Positions 24,191-33,687 of a stretch of 64,000 nucleotides of DNA are shown one piece after another; the first letter of the stretch is position 1; every line of letters begins with the position of its first letter. The stretch is taken from contig JBAYIE010000018.1 in assembly GCA_041665785.1 (NCBI GenBank), positions 1 to 64,000 on the forward strand. Reading direction: 5' to 3'. The stretch is from JBAYIE01 sp041665785. GTDB lineage: Bacteria; Bacteroidota; Bacteroidia; UKL13-3. The position numbers were made by a program, and so were the translations under genes. A model generated the notes under the pieces. The model was not told the DNA's origin, did no database searches, and worked only from the letters and a program-made list of their open reading frames with translations.

Positions 24191-25495
24191 TTAATGGTCC
24201 GCTGATGATTCACTCAACTCAAGTTGGCGCAAAACATCGGATGGGGTAAGGTTGTATATTTTTACCCGACGTTTCCTGGCCAGCAAAATCGAGGATGGTA
24301 TTCCTTTTAATTTCAATGCCTGAATGGTGTATTTATCTTTGAAAGCAGCTATCCAGTTTAAGTTGGAGTAAGCTCCGAATATTTTCAATTCATAGGATTT
24401 CTGCACATCCAGAAATACAATTACCTGTATGCGTTTTGCAAAGCGCTCCATAATCTTTCTCAGAATAATAGTATCTTCTTTAAAATTCCGGCTATGAATA
24501 CCGGTATAATAGATAAAGACTTCTTTCTTCTTGTAACGGGCGATTTTATGCTTCTTACCTTCCCAATCGTAAAAATTAAATTTCTTGACTTTCTTCCCGG
24601 CTGCTAATTTGTCGAACTGCTGGCTCGAATCAGCCTCTTTCAAAACCATGTATTTACCTGCAGGGTCGATTTGAAGAATTTCGTACTGCATCCCATTGCG
24701 TTCGATATACTGATCTGCTTTATGTTTTGATAAGGCAAAAGAATGCAGTTCATCCGCTGCATCAAAAACCGAATCTTCCTGGTTAGCCAGCACCAGTCTG
24801 TCGGTATCTTTATCGTTGTAAAGTCCGTTCCCGTTCATATCGCATAAGGCTATGCGAAAGGTATCAGATTCAGTAGCAAAAATTCCTGATCTTGTATTGT
24901 ACCGTTGTTCCCGGAAACAATTTTCAATACCCACAAATTTTCGAACACCACTGCTCATGGAATAATATTCTTCCAATAAATTTTTATAGGCATATTTATT
25001 CATGAAATTGATACGGCTCAATTGAAGAATCATTGAAGCAGCCGGATTGTCTTTGCGCTTTAGTTCGATTAGAGCAGTATCCTTAAAATGCCAATGCCGG
25101 GGTAATATTATAGCCGGACCATCGTCGGTAAAATCGTAGTTATTGTTATGATCTGCAAAAAGTACAGGATCCTTTTCAGCAACATTAGCGAGCAACAAGG
25201 CAACCATACCCGGATTACGTGTATCGGTAGATCCTTTGAAAAAAACATACCCGTAGGCATACGATAAATATCCAGGAGGCCTTACAATTTGAATGATTTC
25301 AGGGTCATTGAGATTTTCGATATCATTACTCAAAATGGTATCGCCCTGCGTATAATAAAACGCAATCGGGTTGATCATTTTGTCGAATCGTTCATTGCGG
25401 GCCCATGTATTCAGTTGTACATGTACCAGCGATTGCTGGGCAAAGAGAATGGTTGCACCCGTAAAATAAATCAGAAAGAAAAGAAGGCGTTGCAC
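24191..25495 (-). CDS. Exported protein, Cys-less TlpA-like domain and EF-hand-like loops
   Basis: 434 residues, GTG start, signal peptide about 1-20. Two Asp/Asn-rich loops, DHNNNYDFTDDG (115-126) and DMNGNGLYNDKDTD (219-232), look like EF-hand or dockerin calcium loops. The C-terminal part (about 305-430) has the strand-helix order of TlpA-type thioredoxin folds: FNFYDWEGK, EVFIYYTG, IQVIVFLDV, then GIPSSILL with the cis-Pro position. The usual CxxC is absent (GIHS in its place), so it cannot be a thiol oxidoreductase. Function unknown; probably periplasmic or surface. Confidence 0.65.
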   Translation of the reverse strand: MQRLLFFLIYFTGATILFAQQSLVHVQLNTWARNERFDKMINPIAFYYTQGDTILSNDIENLNDPEIIQIVRPPGYLSYAYGYVFFKGSTDTRNPGMVALLLANVAEKDPVLFADHNNNYDFTDDGPAIILPRHWHFKDTALIELKRKDNPAASMILQLSRINFMNKYAYKNLLEEYYSMSSGVRKFVGIENCFREQRYNTRSGIFATESDTFRIALCDMNGNGLYNDKDTDRLVLANQEDSVFDAADELHSFALSKHKADQYIERNGMQYEILQIDPAGKYMVLKEADSSQQFDKLAAGKKVKKFNFYDWEGKKHKIARYKKKEVFIYYTGIHSRNFKEDTIILRKIMERFAKRIQVIVFLDVQKSYELKIFGAYSNLNWIAAFKDKYTIQALKLKGIPSSILLARKRRVKIYNLTPSDVLRQLELSESSADH

Positions 25496-25546
25496 CTTTC
25501 AAAAGTAAGCAAGCAGGTGAAAAAGACAGCGATTAAGTTAAACCGA

Positions 25547-26179
25547 TCAGGCTGAAAGCTGTACCTGACGTTCCATACCGGTTTTCATGTTGGTAAATGT
25601 TTCAAAAAACACGGCGGCATTGATGCTTTGTTCAATCGCGCGATCCATATGGATATAGGTTATCTGCATTTCGGGATGTTGGCGACATATCACACGATTA
25701 CCTGATTTATCACGATAACAGAATTCAAAATTATTCAGGTGCTCTGTTGAAAACTCATGAATCTCGGCAATAGCAGCTTTCCAGGCATCCATTTCTTCCG
25801 GACTTTGCTTAAAATACGAATAAGTAACAGTTGCCAATTGCCGGTTTATCATTTCTACCTTAATCCGTGCGTTAAAGGTATCACGATTGACCTGAAACAC
25901 CAGACGGTTGTGAACCACACCTGCTTTTACTCTTTTCTTGACCATGAGTGGTTTCCCTAAATGATCCATAATTTCATACATGGATTTACCAATCAATGAA
26001 TTGGCTATTTGAAACGTAATTGGAATAGAGTATTCCATTGGCCTTTTTTCTTTATACAGTTGGCGCAGAGAACCAAAAGTACATTCCTCCAGCGGAGTTG
26101 TTTCCATGTTGCGTGATTTGTTCATTGCAAAACGGCTGCTGAATTTGGCCATCAGGTATGTAAAGTGTTTCTTTAGCAT
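25547..26179 (-). CDS. Hypothetical protein
   Basis: 210 residues, no signal peptide or membrane segment. The first 35 residues are basic; a mixed alpha/beta body follows (YSIPITFQIANSLIGKSMYEI, RLVFQVNRDTFNARIKVEMI, ATVTYSYF). I do not recognise a family. It is upstream of and co-directional with the TlpA-like gene after a 51-nt gap, so they may share a transcript. Codon use looks like the neighbours. Confidence 0.6.
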   Translation of the reverse strand: MLKKHFTYLMAKFSSRFAMNKSRNMETTPLEECTFGSLRQLYKEKRPMEYSIPITFQIANSLIGKSMYEIMDHLGKPLMVKKRVKAGVVHNRLVFQVNRDTFNARIKVEMINRQLATVTYSYFKQSPEEMDAWKAAIAEIHEFSTEHLNNFEFCYRDKSGNRVICRQHPEMQITYIHMDRAIEQSINAAVFFETFTNMKTGMERQVQLSA

Positions 26180-26517
26180 GGGATGATTATTATGGTTACG
26201 AATCTATAAGAATCGTACAAGTTTAATAGCTGTTTTACAGTATAAATGGCAGTATTTTTACACGGATTTTAAACATCCTGATAATCTGTAAGTTATAATA
26301 ACAGATGTTGGATCAATGCTTTAACCTTGCATTAATCTTATTGTAAAAGCAATGTACGGATGTAGAATTGATAAGGATTTGGATGAAGGTGACCTTATTT
26401 CTCAAACTAATTCTATTTCCAACCCAAAATGCGTTTAGAAGCACCTGATTAGCATCCGGAGATAGATACTTGCACTGATAAAGCTGTTAAAAAATCGTAA
26501 GGGTGAAATGCATTAAC
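26180..26517. other. 338-bp intergenic region without recognised features
   Basis: AT-rich sequence between two minus-strand genes. TAAACTTG, one mismatch from TAnnTTTG, lies about 40 nt before the hypothetical gene on the minus strand. No ORF, RNA or repeat recognised. Confidence 0.5.
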
Positions 26518-27663
26518 TTAATCATTTTCAAGAACCATTTCTGCCAATTGGTCGCCAATTTTACTGCCCAAGGCTACTCCCATACCATTTAGTCTTGCAC
26601 CAACCCACACACGTGAAGATACTCGTTTGACTAAAGGCAGTTTATCCTTTCCAAATGCCATAATACCAACCCAGCGATCGGTAATTTGAAAAGCGCGACC
26701 CGGTATGATGGTATGCTGAAGATATTGCTCCAAAACAGCTTGAATACGCGGATTGATTTCAAATTTGATGGTAGCCTCATGATCCAATTCCAGATTTCTG
26801 CCTCCACCAAATAAGATGCGGTTTCCCAGATTTCTGAAATAATAAAATCCTTCGTCAAAATTGAAGACCCCTTTCCAGGGTAAATCTGCTATCTCATCTG
26901 TTAAAAGCACCTGGCCTCTTCCTGGGGTAATGTCTTCTTCAGGCAAAAAAGCTGATGTAAACGCATTGGTGCACAATATAAGTTGTCGGCCTGAGAAAGA
27001 GATTCCAGACTGATTGGTTTCCACCGTAACACCCGAATTGGTTTCCTCAAAGTGTTGTACACTCACACCGGTCAGGATTCTCACGCCCAATTGCGATGCA
27101 TAACTCCACAAATGATGCATCATAAGACCTGTATTGATCTGACCCTCCACTTCATTTACAATCATCTGATCAACCTGCTTGAAACCAAATGACAGGATTC
27201 GGTTGTTTACTATATGAAATACATGTTTATTAAAAACCGGTTGCAATAAACTATTCATTTCATCCAGTTGATCAGGGTCGAGAACCTGTGCATTGCTCAA
27301 CAATTCATAGCCTCCATGATTCTGAAAATCAATTTTATCATCGCCTAATCGTTTGCGTAAACGATTCAAGCCTTCCCAACGGTCAGCAATCAATTGAAGA
27401 AAGGCATCTTCTCCCATCAACTTAAGGTCGTGCATTTTTTCGGTTATTGATCCAATGCATGCAAAACCGGCATTTTTGGTACTCGCACCAGTTGGAAGCA
27501 CTCCCTGATCGAGCACCAGTACAGAAGTTTCAGGAGACTTTTCCTTTATGCTGCATGCTGTAGATAGTCCGGTAATTCCACTACCAACAATGATAATATC
27601 AGCCGATAACAAATAATTTTTCTCCCAAAAACTCAGCATGCTTTTTTTATAGCAATATACCAT
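26518..27663 (-). CDS. FAD-dependent oxidoreductase, DAO family
   Basis: 381 residues. A dinucleotide-binding motif IIIVGSGITGLSTACSI (about 24-40), then EKSPETSVLVLDQG, typical of the DadA/glycine oxidase (DAO) family. GASTKNAGFACIG resembles the FAD-contact loop of these enzymes. The C-terminal segment VGARLNGMGVALGSKIGDQLA matches the FAD-closing glycine motif. The substrate is probably an amino acid or amine. ATG 27663 gives eight extra residues before a second ATG at 27639; either is possible. It follows trigger factor but is separated from it by a terminator. Confidence 0.87.
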   Translation of the reverse strand: MVYCYKKSMLSFWEKNYLLSADIIIVGSGITGLSTACSIKEKSPETSVLVLDQGVLPTGASTKNAGFACIGSITEKMHDLKLMGEDAFLQLIADRWEGLNRLRKRLGDDKIDFQNHGGYELLSNAQVLDPDQLDEMNSLLQPVFNKHVFHIVNNRILSFGFKQVDQMIVNEVEGQINTGLMMHHLWSYASQLGVRILTGVSVQHFEETNSGVTVETNQSGISFSGRQLILCTNAFTSAFLPEEDITPGRGQVLLTDEIADLPWKGVFNFDEGFYYFRNLGNRILFGGGRNLELDHEATIKFEINPRIQAVLEQYLQHTIIPGRAFQITDRWVGIMAFGKDKLPLVKRVSSRVWVGARLNGMGVALGSKIGDQLAEMVLEND

Positions 27664-27680
27664 TCATCTGTAATCCTTAA

Positions 27681-27713
27681 AACAAAAAATCCCGGACAAA
27701 CTGCCCGGGATTT
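27681..27713 (-). terminator. Terminator of tig
   Basis: A 9-bp stem AAATCCCGG/CCGGGATTT (27687-27695 with 27705-27713), 9-nt loop, followed on the minus strand by a T-run. Confidence 0.9.
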
Positions 27714-27732
27714 CTATTTATCGCATTAAAAA

Positions 27733-29121
27733 TTAATGACTGTGCTGGTGATGATGCTTTTCGTTGTGAGCAGTTACCTGTTTAAAAAACTCTTCTGAAG
27801 TTACTATCTGTGTATTAACAGAGATTTTAGTTTTCAACACTTCGCGTACTTTATTGGATACCGCAATATTGATCATGCGCGAACGGTAGTCGTCCTTTTT
27901 CAGGCTGGGTTCAACAATACTTGCCAACATTTCTTCGTTGATTCCCGTATTGCCATAAGCACCAAACATGCTACGTGTATAATTAATGGCAGCTGCACGG
28001 ATATCAGCGTCTTCGATTTTCACCCCATTATCGCTCAATACTCTTTCTTCAAACAAGTGATTGCGCAGGTATTCGGCTTCGTGCTGGTATTCATGATCCA
28101 CATTTGTGGCATTGAATTTATCGGCATGTCTATCGATTAACCAACGTTTTAAAAATTCATCGGGCAATGGAATATCTTGTTTGGCCACAAGGGTATCTAC
28201 CAATTCGTGCTCAAATAAATGATCTGCCTGTCCGCCAAAATAACTGCTCAACTCTCCTTTTACACGCTCGCGCAATTCTGCTTCTGTTGTAACATTACCT
28301 TCGCCGTATGCTTTGTCAAACAGTTCCTGATTCAGTTCTGCCTGTTCATTGTGTTTGATTTCTTTGATAGTTACCTGGAAGTTTTTTCCGATATCCGAAA
28401 CCGTATGTTTGTTGATGCCAAGTGCATGCGACATTTCCGTTTCGTCGTTATCAAACAAATCGAAAATATTTACGGCAAATTGTTTTCCAACAGAAGCTCC
28501 GATGAATTCATTTTTAATGGCATCGTTTTTCAGGGTTGAAGTCAATACCGGTACACTGGCTGCAGAAACTCCACCTTCTAGCACGGCCTGATTTTCGTCG
28601 AGTTCAAGCATTTCAGAATAAACGATATCATTTTCTCCTGCCGTTTCAACATCATGCAGATTTCCGAAACGTTTGCGCATCCGATCCACTTCTTCATCAA
28701 TCATCTTATCGTCGATACTCACTTCGTAACGTGTAAAAACGTCATCGGCAGATACATTCAATGTAAATTCAGGCGACAATCCGATATCAAAACGGAAAGT
28801 ATACTCTTTCCCTTTTGCCAGCTCTTCAATTTTTGAATCTTCATTCAAAACCGGCTGACCCAGAATTGCTAATTTATGTTCGTCGATATAATCGAATAAA
28901 CCCTTGGATGCTGCTGCATTTACTGCTTCAAGCAGAATGCTGGTACCAAACATTTTTTCGATCATCCCTTTGGGTGCCATTCCCGGACGAAAACCGGGGA
29001 TATTTGATTTTTTCTGATAATCCTTCAGCTTCTTGTCCACTTCGCCGGCATAATCAGCATTGCCAACATTTACTGAAATAGTGCCGTTAAGGCTGTCCTT
29101 CTTTTCAAACGTTACGTTCAT
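27733..29121 (-). CDS. tig: Trigger factor
   Basis: 462 residues. The N-terminal ribosome-binding domain carries the signature NIPGFRPGMAPKGMIEKMFG (about 40-59). The PPIase-like middle and the helical C-terminal arms follow. The middle domain (about 150-250) is divergent, as in other Bacteroidota. Trigger factor binds near the ribosome exit and shields nascent chains. The tail is His-rich (HNEKHHHQHSH). It is preceded by tRNA-Leu on the same strand with a hairpin between. Confidence 0.93.
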   Translation of the reverse strand: MNVTFEKKDSLNGTISVNVGNADYAGEVDKKLKDYQKKSNIPGFRPGMAPKGMIEKMFGTSILLEAVNAAASKGLFDYIDEHKLAILGQPVLNEDSKIEELAKGKEYTFRFDIGLSPEFTLNVSADDVFTRYEVSIDDKMIDEEVDRMRKRFGNLHDVETAGENDIVYSEMLELDENQAVLEGGVSAASVPVLTSTLKNDAIKNEFIGASVGKQFAVNIFDLFDNDETEMSHALGINKHTVSDIGKNFQVTIKEIKHNEQAELNQELFDKAYGEGNVTTEAELRERVKGELSSYFGGQADHLFEHELVDTLVAKQDIPLPDEFLKRWLIDRHADKFNATNVDHEYQHEAEYLRNHLFEERVLSDNGVKIEDADIRAAAINYTRSMFGAYGNTGINEEMLASIVEPSLKKDDYRSRMINIAVSNKVREVLKTKISVNTQIVTSEEFFKQVTAHNEKHHHQHSH

Positions 29122-29138
29122 TTTTTTATATTAAATAA

Positions 29139-29168
29139 CAATAAGACTGAATTGCATCAGTCTTATTG
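29139..29168 (-). terminator. Hairpin between tRNA-Leu and tig
   Basis: An 11-bp perfect stem CAATAAGACTG/CAGTCTTATTG with an 8-nt loop, 5 nt after the tRNA. On the minus strand it is followed by an AT-rich but interrupted T stretch. It probably ends the tRNA transcript or allows partial read-through into tig. Confidence 0.7.
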
Positions 29169-29172
29169 TTTG

Positions 29173-29254
29173 TGCGCATGGAGGGACTCGAACCCCCACG
29201 CCTTTCGGCACCAGATCCTAAGTCTGGCACGGCTACCAATTACGCCACATGCGC
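29173..29254 (-). tRNA. tRNA-Leu (anticodon TAG)
   Basis: 82-nt class II tRNA on the minus strand. The acceptor arms GCGCATG/CATGCGC pair fully. The anticodon loop is CTTAGGA between CCAGA and TCTGG, giving anticodon TAG, which reads CUA and other CUN leucine codons. A long variable arm (GCCGAAAGGC) is typical of tRNA-Leu, and the T-arm has GGTTCGAGTCC-like sequence. The 3' CCA is not encoded. The first 16 nt of this tRNA are duplicated 122 bp upstream. Confidence 0.95.
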
Positions 29255-29454
29255 ATCTAATAAATCCAACTTCCCTATTTGCTTGCGGCTACCTCCCGAT
29301 ATACTTCGTATCGGGATTGTTCGACCACACATGTTGGGTACAAAATGCTGTCTCACGAAAATTACGCCACATGCGCATATAAATAAATCCAACCTCCCTA
29401 TATCACTTGCGGCTACCCCCCGATATACTTCGTATCGGGATTGTTCGACCACAC
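29239..29454. repeat. 122-bp imperfect duplication including the tRNA-Leu 5' end
   Basis: Segments 29239-29330 and 29361-29454 are near-identical. Each begins with the 5' 16 nt of the tRNA (ATTACGCCACATGCGC on the plus strand), continues with an AT-rich part and contains the hairpin CCCGATA/TATCGGG (7-nt loop), ending CGACCACAC. The 30 bp between them is unique. The second copy lacks the rest of a tRNA. Confidence 0.85.
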
Positions 29455-29617
29455 GTTAATTCTTAAAACGTGCTATCTCCCTGATAATATGCCACATTCC
29501 TTTTTAGTAACAAAACCGTCTTGTTGCCAAAAAGGACGGCAAAAGTAGGAGAATTTGCTGATTTATCAAAAAATCGGACAATTCAACTAATTTTGATCCC
29601 CAACCTCTCTGTTAGTT
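29255..29617. other. 363-bp gap between tRNA-Leu and the RSH gene
   Basis: Contains the duplicated tRNA-upstream segments and the RSH promoter. Short open frames here are products of the repeats, not genes. Confidence 0.6.
29588..29595 (+). promoter_or_regulatory. -7 element of the RSH gene
   Basis: TAATTTTG, an exact TAnnTTTG, 22 nt before the ATG. A -33 element at proper distance is not evident. Confidence 0.5.
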
Positions 29618-31849
29618 ATGTCTGATGAAGTGAACGAGACCGATAAAGAAAATCAGGAAATTGTAAAAGCCTACCGCAACCTGCTCAAATCAAGCAGGAG
29701 AACGCTCGAAAAGGGCGATAAAAAACAAATCCGAAAAGCCTTTGATATTGCCCTGGAAGCGCACCGGAATATGCGGCGAAAATCCGGCGAGCCTTATATC
29801 ATGCATCCACTGGCCGTAGCGCTGATTTGTTCCGAAGAAATCGGTTTGGGCACTACGTCCATTATATGTGCTTTGCTGCACGACACGGTTGAAGATACCG
29901 ACATCACCCTGGATTTTGTAAAGCAACAATTTGGACCAAAGGTGGCTACCATCATCGATGGTTTGACAAAAATTTCAGGCGTTTTCGACCAGCAGGACAA
30001 AAGTATGCAGGCCGAAAATTTCAAAAAAATGTTGCTTACGCTCAGCGATGATGTTAGGGTAATATTGATCAAACTGGCCGACCGACTCCACAATATGCGT
30101 ACCCTCGACAGCATGGGTGCAAAATCGCAATTGAAAATTGCCAGTGAAACACATTATGTATATGCACCGCTGGCGCATCGCCTGGGGTTGTATTCCATCA
30201 AAACTGAACTCGAGGATCTGGCTACTAAATATCTGGAGCCCGATCATTATAACCTGATAAAAAATAAACTTCAGGAAACAAAAACACAGCGTAATAGGTA
30301 TATCCGTCAGTTTTGCGAACCCATTGAAACGGAATTGTCGGCCATGGGATTTAAATACGAAATAAAAGGTCGACCCAAATCCATTCATTCTATTTTGAAT
30401 AAAATGAAGAAACAGAATGTGCCTTTCGAAGAGGTGTACGACCTCTTTGCTATCCGCATCATTCTGGATTCAGAACTGGAACTCGAAAAATCGGATTGTT
30501 GGAAAGCTTATTCCATTGTTACGGACTTTTATAAACCAAATCCGGATCGGTTGCGTGACTGGATTTCAACACCCAAATCAAACGGGTATGAATCGTTGCA
30601 TACCACAGTAATGGGTCCAAAAGGCCAATGGGTTGAGGTACAAATCCGTTCGGAACGCATGGATGCCATTGCTGAAAAAGGATTTGCAGCGCATTGGAAA
30701 TACAAGGACAAGGATGCGCAACCCAATGCCGATCAGATGTTGGAAGACTGGATTGCCAAAGTGCGCGAAATTCTGGAAAGTACGGATCAGAATGCCCTGG
30801 ACTTCCTCGATGATTTCAAACTGAATCTGTATTCCGAAGAAATTTTTGTATTTACACCCAAAGGGGATTTGAAAAAATTACCCTTCGGTTCCAGTATCAT
30901 CGATTTTGCCTACGATATCCACTCCGAACTGGGATCAAAATGTATTGGAGGTAAAGTGAATAACAAACTGGTTCCGTTGCATTATAAAATTTCGAATGGA
31001 GATCAGGTAGAAATTCTTACTTCCACAAAGCAAATACCCAAAGAAGAATGGCTGCAATATGCTATTACTGCAAAGGCCAAATCCAAAATCCGCGATTATT
31101 TTAAACAGGAGAAGTTGCGGTCGTCGCAAATGGGAAAAGAGGTACTTGAACGCAAATTCAATTCCGAACGCATACCGTTTAACAGCGATGCACTGAACGA
31201 TTTGATTTACTATTACAAACTTCCATCTGTCACGGAATTGTACTACCAGTTGGCCACCGAAAAACTCGACCGTACCCGCATGAACCTCGGGGAAATTCTG
31301 GAGCAGGTGAAAAAACAGAAACTGGAACACGTACAGGAAATAAGGCAAAAAGCCAATGCTCCCCGCAGTCATACCAAACAAAAGGATGCCGTTATCCTGA
31401 GCGATGATGTAGACTTACCGTACACATTTGCTAAATGTTGCAATCCCATTCCCGGTGATGAAATTTTCGGATTTGTTACAGTTGGTGAAGGGGTAAAGAT
31501 TCATCGTACCAATTGCACCAATGCCATCGGACTCATGTCGAATTACGGGTATCGCATTTTGCGGGCTAAATGGGCGAATGTGGAAAGTAAGTCGCGTGCC
31601 TTCATCACCACCATTAAAGTTTCGGGAATTGATAGTGTAGGTATTGTGAGCAATATCACCGACATCATCTCCAAACAATTGCAGATCAATATGCATTCCA
31701 TTCAGATCTCCTCCAAGGAAGGCACTTTTGAAGGAGCCATTGAACTGGAAGTTTTCGACACCATCCATCTCGAAGAACTCATGAATAAAATCAAATCATC
31801 CAGTCCGCTGATCAAGGTTAGTCGCACCGATGCGCGCTTCGGGGACTGA
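29618..31849 (+). CDS. Bifunctional (p)ppGpp synthetase/hydrolase, RSH
   Basis: 743 residues with full RelA/SpoT order. HD hydrolase domain (about 40-190) with His63 and His88-Asp89 intact and the HDTVEDT signature. Synthetase domain (about 230-350) with YEVYDLFAIRI-type and GYESLHTTV motifs. TGS domain (about 405-465) starting EIFVFTPKGDLKKLP. Conserved-Cys region (CCNPIPGDEIFGF) and C-terminal ACT domain. Intact hydrolase residues argue for a bifunctional enzyme that makes and degrades the alarmone in the cytoplasm. fur and purA follow downstream; purA is a known target pathway of ppGpp. Confidence 0.96.
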   Translation: MSDEVNETDKENQEIVKAYRNLLKSSRRTLEKGDKKQIRKAFDIALEAHRNMRRKSGEPYIMHPLAVALICSEEIGLGTTSIICALLHDTVEDTDITLDFVKQQFGPKVATIIDGLTKISGVFDQQDKSMQAENFKKMLLTLSDDVRVILIKLADRLHNMRTLDSMGAKSQLKIASETHYVYAPLAHRLGLYSIKTELEDLATKYLEPDHYNLIKNKLQETKTQRNRYIRQFCEPIETELSAMGFKYEIKGRPKSIHSILNKMKKQNVPFEEVYDLFAIRIILDSELELEKSDCWKAYSIVTDFYKPNPDRLRDWISTPKSNGYESLHTTVMGPKGQWVEVQIRSERMDAIAEKGFAAHWKYKDKDAQPNADQMLEDWIAKVREILESTDQNALDFLDDFKLNLYSEEIFVFTPKGDLKKLPFGSSIIDFAYDIHSELGSKCIGGKVNNKLVPLHYKISNGDQVEILTSTKQIPKEEWLQYAITAKAKSKIRDYFKQEKLRSSQMGKEVLERKFNSERIPFNSDALNDLIYYYKLPSVTELYYQLATEKLDRTRMNLGEILEQVKKQKLEHVQEIRQKANAPRSHTKQKDAVILSDDVDLPYTFAKCCNPIPGDEIFGFVTVGEGVKIHRTNCTNAIGLMSNYGYRILRAKWANVESKSRAFITTIKVSGIDSVGIVSNITDIISKQLQINMHSIQISSKEGTFEGAIELEVFDTIHLEELMNKIKSSSPLIKVSRTDARFGD

Positions 31850-31910
31850 TTGTCTATATTTTGTTTTGGGAGTCGCCCTCAAACAGCCTTAATTTGCCAA
31901 CTGAAAGAAC

Positions 31911-32423
31911 ATGCACACGGTAAATCCCATCCAACAGGTTAAAAGTGAAGTGAAGAAGAAATTCATCACCTATCTTGAAGAACATCAGCAACGTAAAACT
32001 CCTGAGCGCTTTGCCATCCTGGATGAAATCTATTCGAGCACCGATCACTTCGATGTGGAGACTCTGTATGTGCAAATGAAAAACAGGAATTACCGGGTTA
32101 GCAGGGCCACCGTTTACAATACCCTCGATTTGTTGCTCGACGCAGGATTGGTTACCAAACACCAGTTTGGAAAAAACCTGGCCCGCTACGAAGGCGCTTT
32201 CGGATTCAGGCAACACGATCATATGATCTGCAACGATTGCCAGAAAATTCTGGAATTCTGCGACCCGCGTATTCAACAAATAAAAAGCATGATGGGTGAC
32301 TTATTGAATTTTGAAGTAACCGATCATTCCCTGCACCTGTTTGGAAATCCCAAACGCGATGCCAAAGGAAAATGCTTAACCTGCAAACAAGAAAACAAAA
32401 CACATAATTCGCAAGCTGTATGA
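31911..32423 (+). CDS. fur: Fur-family transcriptional regulator
   Basis: 170 residues. N-terminal winged helix (about 20-95) with TPERFAILDEIYS and YRVSRATVYNTLDLLLDAGLV. The dimerisation domain has the metal-site elements RQHDHMICNDCQKILEF and a C-terminal CLTC pair. It probably senses Fe(II) and represses iron uptake, though Zur or PerR function cannot be ruled out. The stop codon overlaps the purA start (ATGA at 32420), so fur and purA are translationally coupled. Confidence 0.92.
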   Translation: MHTVNPIQQVKSEVKKKFITYLEEHQQRKTPERFAILDEIYSSTDHFDVETLYVQMKNRNYRVSRATVYNTLDLLLDAGLVTKHQFGKNLARYEGAFGFRQHDHMICNDCQKILEFCDPRIQQIKSMMGDLLNFEVTDHSLHLFGNPKRDAKGKCLTCKQENKTHNSQAV

Positions 32424-33682
32424 TAGATGTAGTTCTCGGGCTCCAGTGGGGAGATGAAGGAAAAGGAAAAATCGTGGATGTACTCACTCCCCGTTACGAT
32501 GTAGTAGCCCGGTTTCAGGGTGGACCCAATGCCGGTCATTCGCTGGAGTTTGGTGGTCAGAAGCATGTCTTGAATACCATTCCTTCCGGAATTTTTCACG
32601 AAAGCTGCATCAATATTATAGGCAATGGAGTAGTGATTGATCCCGTAACCTTAAAGAAGGAAATCGAAAAGATCATTGCATCGGGTGCGAATCCAAAAAA
32701 GAACCTGTATATCTCCCAGAAAGCACATCTTATCATTCCTTCCCATCGCCTGGTAGATGCCGCCAGTGAAGCCAATAAAGGAGAACACAAAATTGGTTCT
32801 ACTTTGCGAGGTATCAGCCCGACCTACCAGGATAAGATTGGCCGCAGCGGTTTACGCGTAGGCGATATTCTGGCTTCCGATTTTAAAACCAAATACGATA
32901 AAGTAGTAGCCAATCACCGGCAGTTGCTCGATCGTTTTAACTTTGAATACAACCTGGCCGAACACGAACCTGCTTTTTTTGAAGCAGTGGAATACATGAA
33001 GCAATTTCAGATCATCAGTTCAGAATATTTTATCAATAATCTCATCAGCAACGGTAAAAAGGTGTTGGCCGAAGGCGCACAGGGAACCCTGCTCGATATT
33101 GATTTTGGAACCTACCCTTTTGTAACATCTTCCAATACGATTACCGGAGGCGTTTGCAGTGGTCTGGGTGTGGCTCCGCAACAAATCCAAAAAGTATACG
33201 GAATCTTTAAAGCTTATTGCACCAGGGTTGGCAGCGGACCATTTCCGACCGAACTAAATGATGCAACCGGCGAACAATTGCGCAAACAAGGATTCGAATT
33301 TGGCGCTACCACCGGCAGACCCCGCCGTACCGGATGGCTCGACCTCCCTACGTTGAAATACTCCATCATGCTAAACGGTGTAACCGATTTAATTTGCACC
33401 AAGAGCGACGTATTGAGCGGTTTTGAAGAAGTACCGGTTTGCGATGCATACGATATCGAAGGAAATCGCGTAACCGAAATTCCTTTCAATTTTAACGATG
33501 CCAAAATCACCCCGTTGTATAAACGTTTCACCGGCTGGAGCGAAGACTTAACCGGCATCCGCAACTTTGCCGATTTGCCGGAAACTTTCCAGCAGTATAT
33601 GAACTATATCGCCGAACATGTGGGCCAGAAAATGAGCGTGATTTCTGTTGGTCCGGATAGGGAACAAACGTTGTTTATATAA
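32420..33682 (+). CDS. purA: Adenylosuccinate synthase
   Basis: 420 residues. The start VVLGLQWGDEGKGKIVD with its GTP-binding loop is diagnostic, as are GPNAGHS and TTTGRPRR-like (ATTGRPRRTGWLDLP) segments. It joins IMP and aspartate with GTP to give adenylosuccinate, the first committed step to AMP. It is coupled to fur upstream, an arrangement seen in Bacteroidota. Only 5 nt separate its stop from that of the convergent RAYT-like gene. Confidence 0.97.
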   Translation: MIDVVLGLQWGDEGKGKIVDVLTPRYDVVARFQGGPNAGHSLEFGGQKHVLNTIPSGIFHESCINIIGNGVVIDPVTLKKEIEKIIASGANPKKNLYISQKAHLIIPSHRLVDAASEANKGEHKIGSTLRGISPTYQDKIGRSGLRVGDILASDFKTKYDKVVANHRQLLDRFNFEYNLAEHEPAFFEAVEYMKQFQIISSEYFINNLISNGKKVLAEGAQGTLLDIDFGTYPFVTSSNTITGGVCSGLGVAPQQIQKVYGIFKAYCTRVGSGPFPTELNDATGEQLRKQGFEFGATTGRPRRTGWLDLPTLKYSIMLNGVTDLICTKSDVLSGFEEVPVCDAYDIEGNRVTEIPFNFNDAKITPLYKRFTGWSEDLTGIRNFADLPETFQQYMNYIAEHVGQKMSVISVGPDREQTLFI

Positions 33683-33687
33683 GATAC

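Noticed and set aside
29361..29454. Second tRNA gene
   Set aside because: Only the first 16 nt of tRNA-Leu are present; no anticodon arm, T-arm or acceptor partner follows.
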